A stretch of 64,000 bases of DNA, taken from Oceanobacillus_B kapialis (GTDB lineage: Bacteria > Bacillota > Bacilli > Bacillales > Amphibacillaceae). How positions within the stretch are numbered: the stretch's first letter is position 1; every line of letters starts with the position of its first letter. The DNA lies in assembly GCF_042685265.1 (NCBI RefSeq), contig NZ_JBHUMX010000006.1; one strand, 5' to 3'. A program made the position numbers and the translations under genes. Positions 8,663-16,771 of the stretch are shown here, one piece after another. The notes under the pieces were generated by a model, which did not search any database, was not told where the DNA came from, and saw only the letters and a list, made by a program, of their open reading frames with translations.

Positions 8663-9063
8663 GGGTTTTCCTCCCTTTGCTTATGATCTCGGAAAAGCAT
8701 GACAAATTTTAACAATCCAGTAGTATAAAGCAGGTATACGACTGAGAAGACCCCCAACATTATCACCCATTCCATAGACAGCTCTATCATAGGAAAAGGG
8801 ATCTTGGAAATGGCAGATCCAGCCAACATGCTAACCATTATAATAGAAAGAAATAGCGTGAAACTCTCTCTTATGTAATAAAGCATTGCATTCGTAAAGG
8901 TGCCAACCATATCTTTTCCAACCAGTAATCGTTCTAAAAATGCATAATATAAAATGTTCAATACATCTTTGATAGAAGGTTTTCTCATTTTTAGAATATA
9001 TTCGAGTTCTTCCCCGTACTGTTCACGCCACTTTTTTGGGTATACATAAACAAGCCATTTCAT
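8659..9063 (-). CDS. PadR-operon membrane protein
   Basis: 134 residues. The N-terminal region YPKKWREQYGEELEYIL (about 8-24) is typical of cytoplasmic helical domains that precede membrane segments in PadR-linked proteins. Two or three hydrophobic helices follow (about 67-88, 95-116). It overlaps the padR gene by 4 bases and the next small gene by 4 bases, so the three form a tight operon. By analogy the PadR repressor controls its own membrane effectors; the function of the effector is unknown. It may be a permease-like or stress-sensing component. Confidence 0.65.
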   Translation of the reverse strand: MKWLVYVYPKKWREQYGEELEYILKMRKPSIKDVLNILYYAFLERLLVGKDMVGTFTNAMLYYIRESFTLFLSIIMVSMLAGSAISKIPFPMIELSMEWVIMLGVFSVVYLLYTTGLLKFVMLFRDHKQREENP

Positions 9064-9365
9064 AATAAGCCAAGCCTCCTCCGACCCAGTGCCGTTACTT
9101 CTTCCAACTCGTTTAATCTATCCTCTAAATACGCTTTGCCTGAAGCGGTGATTTTATAAGGCTTTCTCCTGTTTTGTAGTGGCATTGGTTTGATGAGATT
9201 CAATTTTTCCATTCGGCTAATGGCACCATAAAGCGTACCTGGCCCTAATTTTTTGTTATAGTGTTGTTCAATATCCTCCATAATGGCATAGCCATGTTTT
9301 TCTCCTTCAGCTAAACTGATTAAGATAAATAAAGCAGGCTCTGAAAAACGATCAAGTGACTGCAT
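9060..9365 (-). CDS. PadR-family transcriptional regulator 1
   Basis: 101 residues, the compact PadR winged helix. Family marks are FILISLAEGEKHGYAIMEDI (about 13-32), the LGPGTLYGAISRMEK recognition region (about 41-55) and the RRKPYKITASGKAYL wing (about 66-80). It heads a three-gene operon with 4-base overlaps. A 32-bp imperfect palindrome lies 16 bases upstream next to a good minus-strand promoter, so autorepression is likely. The ligand is unknown. Confidence 0.9.
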   Translation of the reverse strand: MQSLDRFSEPALFILISLAEGEKHGYAIMEDIEQHYNKKLGPGTLYGAISRMEKLNLIKPMPLQNRRKPYKITASGKAYLEDRLNELEEVTALGRRRLGLL

Positions 9366-9381
9366 GAGTTCACCTCTACTT

Positions 9382-9440
9382 ATTACGTTTTGTGTTATAT
9401 CGTATAACGTAATAGTAAGCTAAAAGAAGTTATACGTCAA
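9382..9440 (-). promoter_or_regulatory. PadR promoter with palindromic operator
   Basis: On the minus strand TTGACG and TACTAT are separated by 17 bases. Directly downstream is the palindrome ATTACGTT-N16-AACGTAAT (9382-9413), whose centre TATA is also symmetrical. The position over the start site fits repression by the product of the adjacent padR gene. Confidence 0.6.
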
Positions 9441-9452
9441 TACAGAGCAGTA

Positions 9453-9977
9453 CAATCGACCACGAAAGCATTCCAATTAACCACGGGATCAGTTCAATCA
9501 ACTAGAGTGTCTGCGCAATTAACCACGGGATCAGTTCAATCAACTAGAGTGTCTGCGCAATTAACCAAGAGAGCAGTGCAATCAACCTTGAAGGCCGTGC
9601 AATCAACCAAGAGCACCAGTCAATCGACCAAGAAGATCGTGCAATCAACCAGAGCGTCTACGCAATCGACCAGTGGAGCAGTGCAATCAACCAAGAGCAC
9701 TGGCCAATCGACCAAGAAGGCCGTGCAATCAACCAAGAGCACTGGCCAATCGACCAAGAAGGCCGTGCAATCAACCAAGAGCGCTAGCCAATCGACCAAG
9801 AAGGCCGTGTAATCAACCAAGAGCGCTAGCCAATCGACCAAGAAGGCCGTGCAATCAACCAAGAGCACTGGCCAATCAACCAAGAGAGCAGCGCAATCAA
9901 CCAAGAGGACCAGCCAATCGACCAGTACAGTAGCGCAATCAACCAAAAACACCACCCAATCAACCACTCCCACCTTC
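9453..9977 (+). repeat. 21-bp phased array, family A1, second array (25 units)
   Basis: Twenty-five units of exactly 21 bases with the same CAATCRACCA core and the same vocabulary of variable words as the array at 8049-8338. Unit starts run 9453, 9474 ... 9957 with no insertion or deletion. AAGAAGGCCGTG and AAGAGCACTGGC (or AGAGCGCTAGC) alternate in the middle, giving a 42-base dimer. It fills the divergent gap between padR and the lacI-type gene and ends 22 bases before the lacI -35 box. The translated frames rich in Gln-Ser-Thr have no support as proteins. Confidence 0.9.
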
Positions 9978-9998
9978 CACTATCCGCCCAAACACCTA

Positions 9999-10044
9999 TT
10001 GACACATCTGCGATTTCAAATTAATCTTAATGAAAACGTTTACA
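9999..10044 (+). promoter_or_regulatory. lacI promoter and operator (perfect cre-type match)
   Basis: TTGACA at 9999 and TAATCT at 10022 are spaced by 17 bases. TGAAAACGTTTACA at 10031-10044 follows immediately. It fits the LacI/CcpA cre consensus TGWAARCGYTWNCW at every position and is the exact reverse complement of the site at 11938-11951 in front of the ABC operon. Autoregulation by the LacI-type protein, CcpA control, or both are possible. Confidence 0.7.
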
Positions 10045-10063
10045 AAGAGAAGTGGGTGGGGAT

Positions 10064-11047
10064 ATGGTGACGATTCATGATGTTGCGAAGTTAGCGGGGG
10101 TGTCGGTTGCTACGGTGTCCAGGGTGATGAATGATCATGCGAGAGTGGCGGAGAAAACGAAAACAAGAGTGGAGCGGGCGATTAATGAGCTGAATTATGC
10201 GCCAAGTGTATTAGGGAGGAACCTCCGAACCTCGAAAAGCAGTCTGCTATTAGTACTGATTCCTAGTATCTCCAACCCGTTTTATACGGAGATTATTAAT
10301 GGGATTGAGGATACTGCGATTGCTAGGGGCTATAACATTTTGCTTTGTGAGACAGATTCAAATCCTCAGCGGGAAACGATTTATTTTAACCTGCTTCGCA
10401 ACAGGCTGGCAGAGGGGATTATTTCGATGGATCCCTCTGTGAACAAAAATAAATTAAATGAACTGGCGGAGAGCTATCCGATTATACAATGTAGTGAGTA
10501 TGATACAGAGAGCCCGATTCCTTACGTGACCATTGATAGTGAGAAGGCCGCCTATGAAGCTGTTACGCACCTGATTGAATTGGGTCACCGGAAAATTGCT
10601 TTGATTAATTCAGATGAACGCTTTTTATATGCGAGGCAGCGGCGTAATGGCTATGAGCAGGCAATGAAACAACATGGATTAGCAATTCGTGAAGAGTGGC
10701 TATACAATGCTCCCCAGTTAAAGTTCGCTGCAGGGCAGGAAGCGATCAGCACATTAATGCAGTTAGAGGATAAGCCAACCGCGATATTTGCCGTGTCCGA
10801 CATTTACGCAATTGGTGCGTTAAAAGAGATTCATCGCAAGGGGAAAAAAGTGCCAGAGGACATTGCGCTCATCGGATTTGATAAGATATCTTTTTCTGAT
10901 ATGGCGTGCCCGAGTCTAACGACGATTTCACAGCCCATGTATGAAATGGGGCGGATCTCTGCAGAAATGATTATGGATAAACTAAATGGAGTTAACGTAT
11001 CCAGCAAGGTCCTGGAGCATCGGCTTGTTTGCCGGGAGTCTACATAA
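10064..11047 (+). CDS. LacI-family transcriptional regulator
   Basis: 327 residues from ATG 10064; a GTG at 10052 is in frame but would add four non-conserved residues. The N-terminal helix-turn-helix TIHDVAKLAGVSVATVSRVM (about 3-22) is canonical, and a periplasmic-binding-protein-like effector domain follows, with SNPFYTEIINGIEDTA and GFDKISFSDMACPSLTTI typical of sugar-responsive members. It is separated by 12 bases from an SDR gene, so the two are probably cotranscribed. The same 14-bp palindrome lies in its own promoter and in that of the downstream ABC importer operon. That makes it the best candidate regulator of sugar uptake at 11.9-15.6 kb. The inducer is unknown. Confidence 0.9.
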   Translation: MVTIHDVAKLAGVSVATVSRVMNDHARVAEKTKTRVERAINELNYAPSVLGRNLRTSKSSLLLVLIPSISNPFYTEIINGIEDTAIARGYNILLCETDSNPQRETIYFNLLRNRLAEGIISMDPSVNKNKLNELAESYPIIQCSEYDTESPIPYVTIDSEKAAYEAVTHLIELGHRKIALINSDERFLYARQRRNGYEQAMKQHGLAIREEWLYNAPQLKFAAGQEAISTLMQLEDKPTAIFAVSDIYAIGALKEIHRKGKKVPEDIALIGFDKISFSDMACPSLTTISQPMYEMGRISAEMIMDKLNGVNVSSKVLEHRLVCREST

Positions 11048-11059
11048 GGGGGAGAAGCA

Positions 11060-11806
11060 ATGAAAAATAGCGTTGCCATTGTGACAGGAGTTAGTCATGA
11101 AAAGGGAATTGGAGCAGCTGCTTGTAGGCGACTTGCTGAGGCGGGAAATGATATATTTTTCACCCATTGGCAGTCTGCTGAAAATTGGGAGGAGCAATTT
11201 AAGCAGGAGGTAAAACAATATGGGGTGCGGTGTGAGGGACTATCTATTGATCTAGCGAATGCTGATGCAGCAAAAAAACTACTAGACAGGGCAGAAAAAG
11301 CACTAGGTTTTCCGACGATTTTAGTTAACAATGCCGCCTACTCTACACGTGATGGCTACCAACTGCTGGATGCCGAAACATTGGACGCCCACTATGCGGT
11401 TAACATACGCTCCATGGCACTACTATGCGTAGAATTTGCTCGTCGATTTGAAAAACAAGGTGAAGACATGGGCAGAATTATAAACCTGACATCCGGGCAG
11501 GCGCAGGGTCCGATGATAAATGAACTGGCTTATGTTGCTACAAAAGGAGCCATTTCAGCGTTTACTCTTGCATTATCTGCAGAAATTGTCCATCTCGGTA
11601 TTACAGTAAACGCGGTAAACCCAGGACCAACTGACACAGGATGGATGACAGAGGAGCTAAAAGAAGAGCTAGCTCCAAAATTTCCCTCCAAAAGAATTGG
11701 ATTGCCGGATGATGCTGCCCGTCTGATCGCTTTTCTTGCTAGTGAAAAAGCGGAATGGATCACGGGACAGGTGATCAACTCAGAGGGAGGCTTTTTTCGG
11801 AACTAA
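11060..11806 (+). CDS. Short-chain dehydrogenase/reductase (SDR)
   Basis: 248 residues, classical SDR length. The cofactor loop is TGVSHEKGIGAAACR (about 9-23), NNAAYS near 91 is the NNAG-like motif, the catalytic Ser is in NLTSGQAQG and the Tyr/Lys pair in YVATK (about 158-162). The C-terminus GQVINSEGGF is the usual end. The insert in TGVSHEKGIG and the missing second Gly in NNAA resemble the 3-oxoacyl-ACP-reductase-like subgroup annotated as SDR oxidoreductase. The start follows GGGGGAGAAGC, 12 bases after lacI. A role in sugar or alditol oxidation would fit the lacI neighbour; the substrate is not visible. Confidence 0.85.
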   Translation: MKNSVAIVTGVSHEKGIGAAACRRLAEAGNDIFFTHWQSAENWEEQFKQEVKQYGVRCEGLSIDLANADAAKKLLDRAEKALGFPTILVNNAAYSTRDGYQLLDAETLDAHYAVNIRSMALLCVEFARRFEKQGEDMGRIINLTSGQAQGPMINELAYVATKGAISAFTLALSAEIVHLGITVNAVNPGPTDTGWMTEELKEELAPKFPSKRIGLPDDAARLIAFLASEKAEWITGQVINSEGGFFRN

Positions 11807-11899
11807 TTTTTCGCACAAAGGTCATTTAATGTCACTGCTACTTTCTAACCAATCCTTTTATACAAACAAGCCTAATTTACCAAAAATTCAAAAATCGTG

Positions 11900-11951
11900 T
11901 TGACATATTAGACGTTAGTGTATATTATATACTCAAATGTAAACGTTTTCA
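11900..11951 (+). promoter_or_regulatory. ABC-operon promoter with LacI-type operator
   Basis: TTGACA at 11900 and TATTAT at 11923 have a 17-base spacer. TGTAAACGTTTTCA at 11938-11951 covers the expected start site and matches the cre consensus perfectly. Its reverse complement is identical to the operator in front of lacI, so one regulator probably controls both promoters by blocking initiation. Confidence 0.75.
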
Positions 11952-11988
11952 TAAAAGAACATGTTTACCAAACAAGGGGGGCTAAAAC

Positions 11989-13317
11989 ATGAATTTCAAA
12001 CGATTATTTATGTTGTTCGTATTGGTTATCTCGTTGGGAGTCTTTTTAGCAGCATGTAATAACGAGGGTGAGGAAACTGGAGGATCATCAGGGGGAGAAG
12101 GTTCAGAAACGGAAGGAAATACCGAGGAAGCAGCAGAAGATGAGCCTGTAACAATTGTTTATGCGCGCGGGGTGGATACAACGCCTGCGACAGATGCTGT
12201 TATCGCAGCTTTTGAAGAAGCACATCCGAATATCAAAGTAGAGCAACGAGAAATGCCGGCAGATACAGGGCAGTCTCATGACCAGTATGTAACTGCATTT
12301 AGCTCACAAAGTACGGAAATCGATGTGTTTAATGCCGATGTGATTTGGCCAGCTGAGTTTGCGCAGGCAAATTATGCACTTGAGCTTGATCGTTTTATTG
12401 AGCAGGATGGCATTGACATGGAAGCATATTTCCCAGGTACCGTTGCAGCAGGAAAATTTAACGGCCGACAATGGGCGATGCCGCAATTTACCGATGCTGG
12501 GGTGTTCTACTACAGAACAGATATTGTAGAAGAACCACCTACGACGTGGGATGAACTCATTAGTCAGGCGCAGGAACTTCAGGGGCAGGAAGGCACCGAG
12601 TTTGGCTACCTTATGCAAGCAGCACAATATGAAGGGTTAATTACAAATGCGATTGAATATATTGCCTCCTATGGCGGGCAAGTTGTCGATGAGAATAACG
12701 AGGTTGTGGTTAATAGTCCAGAGACAATAAAAGCCATTGAAAAAATGCAAGAAGTAGTAGGATCAGATTTTGTACCAGATAATATCCTTAATTTTATGGA
12801 AACTGAAACAGAAAATGCTTGGATCGAAGGAAAAGCGGTATTTGCCAGAAACTGGCCGTATATGATGTCCTCATCCAATGATGAAGAACGTTCCAGCATT
12901 GTGGACAATGTAGAAATGGCAATGCTGCCAGCTGGGGATGAAGGAAGTGCTGCAGCGCTTGGTGGCTGGATGACCATGATTAATCGTTATTCGGAGCACC
13001 CAGAAGCAGCATGGGAATTTGTGAAATTCATTTCTGGTCCAGAAGGGCAAAAGATTTCTGCAGTTGAAGGGGGCCGTGCTCCAACACTAGTGGAACTTTA
13101 TGATGATCCAGAAGTACAGGAGGTTAGCTCCTTATTTGCAAATCCGGAATTTAGAGAAGTACTACAAACAGCTGTGCCACGTCCAGTAACACCAATCTAT
13201 CCGGAAATCTCGGACATTATGCAAATTGAATTATCCAAAGCATTAACGGGAGAACAAACGGCAGAAGAAGCAGCCGCGAATATGCAGGAAAAAATGGAAG
13301 CCGCCATGGCGGAGTAG
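11989..13317 (+). CDS. Sugar ABC transporter solute-binding lipoprotein
   Basis: 442 residues of the bacterial extracellular solute-binding family 1 (MalE-like). A lipoprotein signal ends at the lipobox LAAC (Cys near 23), followed by an acidic Gly/Ser/Glu linker (about 24-52) that tethers the protein to the outer face of the membrane. Family features include TTPATDAVIAAFEEAHPNIK, WDELISQAQEL, GGWMTMINRYSEHPEAAWEF and EFVKFISGPEGQK. The ATG follows AAGGGGGGC. It is first gene of an operon with two permeases under a LacI-type operator. No ATPase gene follows, so the importer probably borrows a shared MsmX-type ATPase. The sugar is probably an oligosaccharide (maltose/trehalose-type subgroup); exact specificity unknown. 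Confidence 0.9.
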   Translation: MNFKRLFMLFVLVISLGVFLAACNNEGEETGGSSGGEGSETEGNTEEAAEDEPVTIVYARGVDTTPATDAVIAAFEEAHPNIKVEQREMPADTGQSHDQYVTAFSSQSTEIDVFNADVIWPAEFAQANYALELDRFIEQDGIDMEAYFPGTVAAGKFNGRQWAMPQFTDAGVFYYRTDIVEEPPTTWDELISQAQELQGQEGTEFGYLMQAAQYEGLITNAIEYIASYGGQVVDENNEVVVNSPETIKAIEKMQEVVGSDFVPDNILNFMETETENAWIEGKAVFARNWPYMMSSSNDEERSSIVDNVEMAMLPAGDEGSAAALGGWMTMINRYSEHPEAAWEFVKFISGPEGQKISAVEGGRAPTLVELYDDPEVQEVSSLFANPEFREVLQTAVPRPVTPIYPEISDIMQIELSKALTGEQTAEEAAANMQEKMEAAMAE

Positions 13318-13324
13318 TACAAAT

Positions 13325-13360
13325 AAAGCAAGATGGGGGGCAGTTGCTCATCTTGCTTTT
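13325..13360 (+). terminator. Attenuating stem-loop between binding-protein and permease genes
   Basis: AAAGCAAGATG pairs with CATCTTGCTTT and is followed by TTTT C. In ABC importer operons such a partial terminator gives excess binding protein over permeases; that reading is inferred here. Confidence 0.7.
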
Positions 13361-13397
13361 CTATTAAACTATCATGGCAAGGAGGCTTAGGGGAAAA

Positions 13398-14723
13398 ATG
13401 AAAAAGAACAATCGGCGTGGCTTTCAACTAAATGAAAAACAACTCGGTTATGCCATGGTGCTTCCATCACTTCTGTTAGTAATTGCTGTCGTACTATGGC
13501 CGGTTGCACAATCCTTTTATAATAGCTTGTTTGATTACAGGTTAAATGATCCCACAAGATCACAGCTTATGCTAGGTTCCACCATTGATTTGGAGCGATA
13601 TGTTGATAATCACTTTTATATAGAAGGGCAGCTGGAGACTTTAGCAAGTGAGGATGAAGCGTTAGCTACTACCGCAACGGCGATTCAGGAAGAAATAGAT
13701 CAGTATCATGCTCAATTAATTGAAGATGATGACATCAAACAAAAAGTCGAGAAGATTGATGAGATGCTCGCAAGCTTTACGCCTGTAAGGGATAGCGAGC
13801 TGAAATATGCTGAGGTAGATAATGACTTTGCTTCGGATTATAGAGAGGTCTTATCTAGCGCACAAGAGGAATTAAACAGAGCCGCAGAGCAGGCATTAAA
13901 TGAACAAGTTGCCTCCACGATCACGCAAACAGCTGATTTACTAGGTGCCACATCGGAAAATATTCTCGAATCTAACTTCATCGGGTTAGCTAATTATGGA
14001 AAATACTTGAAGGATGCCCGAATGTGGGGAGCGTTAGGGAACACGGCTTTTTTTACAGTGGTTACCGTTGCGCTTGAGCTCGTTATCGGGCTTGCAGTGG
14101 CGCTATTAATAAACCGGGCTTTTAAAGGGCGAGGCCTAGTGCGCGCATCAGTTCTTATACCATGGGCCATTCCAACAGCGGTAGCCGCGATGATGTGGGG
14201 CTTTTTATACGACGGACAATCTGGAATTGTCGCCCATTACATGGAAATGTTAAACATTGTGCCTGACGCATCCTGGTTGCTATCTACTGCTGATGGTGGG
14301 ATGTTCTCAATCATCCTTGCTGATGTGTGGAAAACGACTCCATATATGGCGTTACTACTTTTAGCAGGACTGCAGACGATTCCGACATCGCTTTATGAAG
14401 CCTCCAACGTAGACGGGGCAAATAAATGGCAGCAATTTTGGGGGATAACTTTACCACTCTTAAAATCTTCTATTCTAGTCGCTCTATTATTTAGAACGTT
14501 AGATGCTTTCCGTGTATTTGACTTAATCTATGTGCTTACAGGTGGGGGACCGGCAAATGCTACTGAGTCCATCTCGGTGTATGCCTATAAAACGTTGTTT
14601 GCCCAGCAGAATTTTGGAGAAGGCTCGGTACTCTCAGTCATCGTTTTCTTATGTGTGGCGTTAATTAGTTTTGTGTTTGTTAAATTAATCGGATCCGATC
14701 TATTCGCAGGTCGTACAAAATGA
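13398..14723 (+). CDS. Sugar ABC permease, MalF-like, with a large insertion
   Basis: 441 residues from ATG 13398; the upstream in-frame ATG at 13374 precedes the AAGGAGG and so is unlikely. After the first membrane helix (about 16-40, LGYAMVLPSLLLVIAVVLW) lies an extra segment of roughly 150 residues (about 50-200), acidic and helical with many Glu/Gln/Ala residues. Five more helices follow, and the EAA loop YEASNVDGANKWQQFWGITL (about 333-352) that docks to the ATPase. Ordinary Gram-positive permeases of this type are about 290-310 residues. In E. coli MalF the large extracytoplasmic loop is between helices 3 and 4, whereas here it is between helices 1 and 2. It is followed 13 bases on by the partner permease. 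Confidence 0.88.
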   Translation: MKKNNRRGFQLNEKQLGYAMVLPSLLLVIAVVLWPVAQSFYNSLFDYRLNDPTRSQLMLGSTIDLERYVDNHFYIEGQLETLASEDEALATTATAIQEEIDQYHAQLIEDDDIKQKVEKIDEMLASFTPVRDSELKYAEVDNDFASDYREVLSSAQEELNRAAEQALNEQVASTITQTADLLGATSENILESNFIGLANYGKYLKDARMWGALGNTAFFTVVTVALELVIGLAVALLINRAFKGRGLVRASVLIPWAIPTAVAAMMWGFLYDGQSGIVAHYMEMLNIVPDASWLLSTADGGMFSIILADVWKTTPYMALLLLAGLQTIPTSLYEASNVDGANKWQQFWGITLPLLKSSILVALLFRTLDAFRVFDLIYVLTGGGPANATESISVYAYKTLFAQQNFGEGSVLSVIVFLCVALISFVFVKLIGSDLFAGRTK

Positions 14724-14736
14724 GGAGGTTAATCAG

Positions 14737-15558
14737 ATGAATAAAAAAGCAGGAATCGGATTTTATGTCTTCTTGATCGCCTTTGTGTTTCTCGTTATGT
14801 TTCCGTTTATCTGGGTCTTTTTAACCTCCATTAAACCAGTAGGGGAGATCTTTTCATCCTTTCGCTGGTTTACACCATCACCGACCTTGGAATCTTATGA
14901 TGCAGCCTTAACCAATCGACCATTGTTACGCTATATGTTGAACAGTTTTGTTGTTTCTGGGCTGACAACACTTTTATCGATAGCCTTCGCTTCTTTAACA
15001 GCGTACGCTGTGACAAGATTGCCGATTAAAGGAAAAGGGCTTATTCTCGGGCTCGTACTTGCAGCATCTATGTTTCCACAGATTGCAATTATCTCACCGA
15101 TCTTTAATTTGGTAACAGATTTGGGACTGCGAAACAGCTATTTAGGATTGGTAATCCCGTATATCACAATCAGTTTACCGTTAGCCATCTGGATTCTAGC
15201 AACCTTCTTTAAAAAGATTCCATTTGAGCTTGAAGAATCTGCAAAATTGGACGGGGCAAGTCCGTTCCAGACGTTCCGAAAAATCATTTTTCCGCTTGCA
15301 GCACCTGGTGTGTTTACGACAGGAATCCTCGTGTTCATCGCAGCATGGAATGAATATTTATTTGCACTAACGATTAACAGTGATGATGTGTGGCGCACTG
15401 TCCCTGTTGGAATATCGATGTATCAGAGTCAATATTCGGTGCCATGGGGTGATATTAGTGCAGCGACGGTGATTGTGACGATTCCGATAGTGGTACTTGT
15501 GTTGATTTTCCAGCGAAGGATTGTGTCTGGTTTGACTTCGGGGTCGATGAAGGAGTAG
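14737..15558 (+). CDS. Sugar ABC permease, MalG-like
   Basis: 273 residues with six predicted helices and the EAA motif EESAKLDGASPFQTFRKIIF (about 166-185). The N-terminus has a typical helix with FVFLVMFPFIWVFLTSIKP. It begins after GAGGAGGTT, 13 bases downstream of the MalF-like gene. It forms the permease heterodimer for the lipoprotein at 11989; the energy-coupling ATPase is absent from the locus. A stem-loop terminator closes the operon. Confidence 0.9.
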   Translation: MNKKAGIGFYVFLIAFVFLVMFPFIWVFLTSIKPVGEIFSSFRWFTPSPTLESYDAALTNRPLLRYMLNSFVVSGLTTLLSIAFASLTAYAVTRLPIKGKGLILGLVLAASMFPQIAIISPIFNLVTDLGLRNSYLGLVIPYITISLPLAIWILATFFKKIPFELEESAKLDGASPFQTFRKIIFPLAAPGVFTTGILVFIAAWNEYLFALTINSDDVWRTVPVGISMYQSQYSVPWGDISAATVIVTIPIVVLVLIFQRRIVSGLTSGSMKE

Positions 15559-15576
15559 ATAAAATTAATTAATATT

Positions 15577-15611
15577 AAAGCGCAGGGTGGTGTCAGGCTC
15601 TGTGCTTTTTT
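15577..15611 (+). terminator. Terminator of the ABC importer operon
   Basis: AAAGCGCAG pairs with CTGTGCTTT across a short loop and runs into TTTTTT. Confidence 0.75.
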
Positions 15612-15694
15612 AGGTTAAATTAAATTTTCTGAATATAATATCGATTTTAATGTTAATATGTAATTTAAGTAACTAAAACTTTTAGGAGGATATT

Positions 15695-16024
15695 ATGACT
15701 GAAGACTTTTATTGCGATGAAGTATTAAGCGGGAAAACGCAAGTAAATAAAGTATTGGAGACTGAAAATGTATTAGCCTATTATCACACAAAACCTTTTT
15801 GGCCAATTCATATTGTTGCCATACCAAAGAAGCATATTTCATCTTTAATTACTTTGGAAGATAGTGATAATGAATTATTAATAGAACTAATAGGAGTTAT
15901 TAGAAAAGTTGCTGCTATGGTTACAGAGGAAAATGGAGCTTGTAGAGTTATCACGAACTTAGGTAATTATCAGGATTCAAAACATTTACATTGGCATATT
16001 GTCTCTGGAGAGGAATTGAGATAG
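15695..16024 (+). CDS. HIT-family nucleotide-binding protein
   Basis: 109 residues, a compact histidine-triad protein. The triad HLHWHI (His97, His99, His101) near the C-terminus forms the phosphate-binding and nucleophilic site, and PFWPIHIVAIPKKHISSL (about 34-51) is the usual N-terminal half of the fold. The family hydrolyses nucleoside phosphoramidates or dinucleotides. The ATG follows TTAGGAGGATATT. It has its own promoter region (TATAAT-like bases near 15634) and no obvious functional link to neighbours. Confidence 0.88.
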   Translation: MTEDFYCDEVLSGKTQVNKVLETENVLAYYHTKPFWPIHIVAIPKKHISSLITLEDSDNELLIELIGVIRKVAAMVTEENGACRVITNLGNYQDSKHLHWHIVSGEELR

Positions 16025-16153
16025 TGAATGTATTTAATTTACTTTTTTGAGGTCATTGATAATAATGAATGGATTAAATAGTTTTTCATTTCCATTTAGA
16101 TATTTGTAATGACAATCTTCGAGTGTTGTGAACATGGAAGTTGGGGTGAAAAA

Positions 16154-16432
16154 ATGAAAAAAATGAACCAATTAATAATATTTGTGTTTATATTATTAAT
16201 TGGAACTGCATGTACCAATAGCGGTAGTCCTAAATTAACTGAGGAAGATGCCATATCAGTGGTAACGGAAAGACATTCAAGAGAAGATAAAGAAGTTAAA
16301 ATCAACGCTGTAAATCATGGCTCAGGTAAATATAAAGTGGAGTGGGAGATCGATGCAGATTGTGAGTTTGGTACAGATTATATAGATGATCAGAGCGGGG
16401 AGATTGTAAGAGGGGAAGAGACGAATTGCTAG
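16154..16432 (+). CDS. Small lipoprotein of unknown function
   Basis: 92 residues from ATG 16154 (GGGGTG upstream); an in-frame start at 16109 would put charged residues before the signal peptide. The signal LIIFVFILLIGTAC ends in a lipobox with Cys near 20. The mature part, with LTEEDAISVVTERH and KYKVEWEIDADCEFGTDYID, has the alternating alpha/beta look of small PepSY-like domains and contains two further cysteines. Probably a membrane-anchored extracellular protein; no function can be assigned. Confidence 0.6.
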   Translation: MKKMNQLIIFVFILLIGTACTNSGSPKLTEEDAISVVTERHSREDKEVKINAVNHGSGKYKVEWEIDADCEFGTDYIDDQSGEIVRGEETNC

Positions 16433-16464
16433 TCGAGTGTATTCTACTGTAAAGGAGAGATAAT

Positions 16465-16623
16465 ATGGAAAAGATTATTCAGCAAAACAACGACGAAGTC
16501 AAAATGAAATATATCTTTGTGACGCTATTATCATTATTGACTTTAAAAAAGGTGGAAAGATTAGAAAAGCTAAGGGTAGAATTGAAAGAAAGGCAGGAAG
16601 AAGAGGATTATAACAAAATTTAA
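16465..16623 (+). CDS. Small hypothetical protein (52 residues)
   Basis: An ATG with AAAGGAGAG 6 bases upstream opens a frame for MEKIIQQNNDEV..., rich in Lys and Glu. It has a short hydrophobic patch (YIFVTLLSLLTL, about 16-27) and a strongly charged helical C-terminus (KVERLEKLRVELKERQEEED). The good ribosome site and helical pattern argue for a real small protein. No family recognised. Confidence 0.5.
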   Translation: MEKIIQQNNDEVKMKYIFVTLLSLLTLKKVERLEKLRVELKERQEEEDYNKI

Positions 16624-16674
16624 GAAGCCTTTGTTGTACGAGATTCCAGGTTCAAAGTATTCAAACGTAAGAGT

Positions 16675-16698
16675 ACACCAGCTAAAATTAGCTGGTGT
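16675..16698. promoter_or_regulatory. Perfect 11-bp stem-loop
   Basis: ACACCAGCTAA and TTAGCTGGTGT are separated by two bases. No T-run follows, so it may be a weak terminator or an mRNA end structure after the 52-residue gene. The remainder of 16624-16771 shows nothing else. Confidence 0.45.
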
Positions 16699-16771
16699 GT
16701 ATCTAGTGGGGAGTTTACAATGAAAGTATCAGAATAGGTTATGGTTACCAGTACCCTTACAAAAAGTTTAT

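Noticed and set aside
8049..9977. CRISPR array
   Set aside because: Unit length of 21 is too short, variable parts are re-used words and not unique spacers, and no cas genes are present.
9507..10070. Three overlapping frames over the second A1 array
   Set aside because: Same reason; they compete in different frames and run into the lacI promoter.
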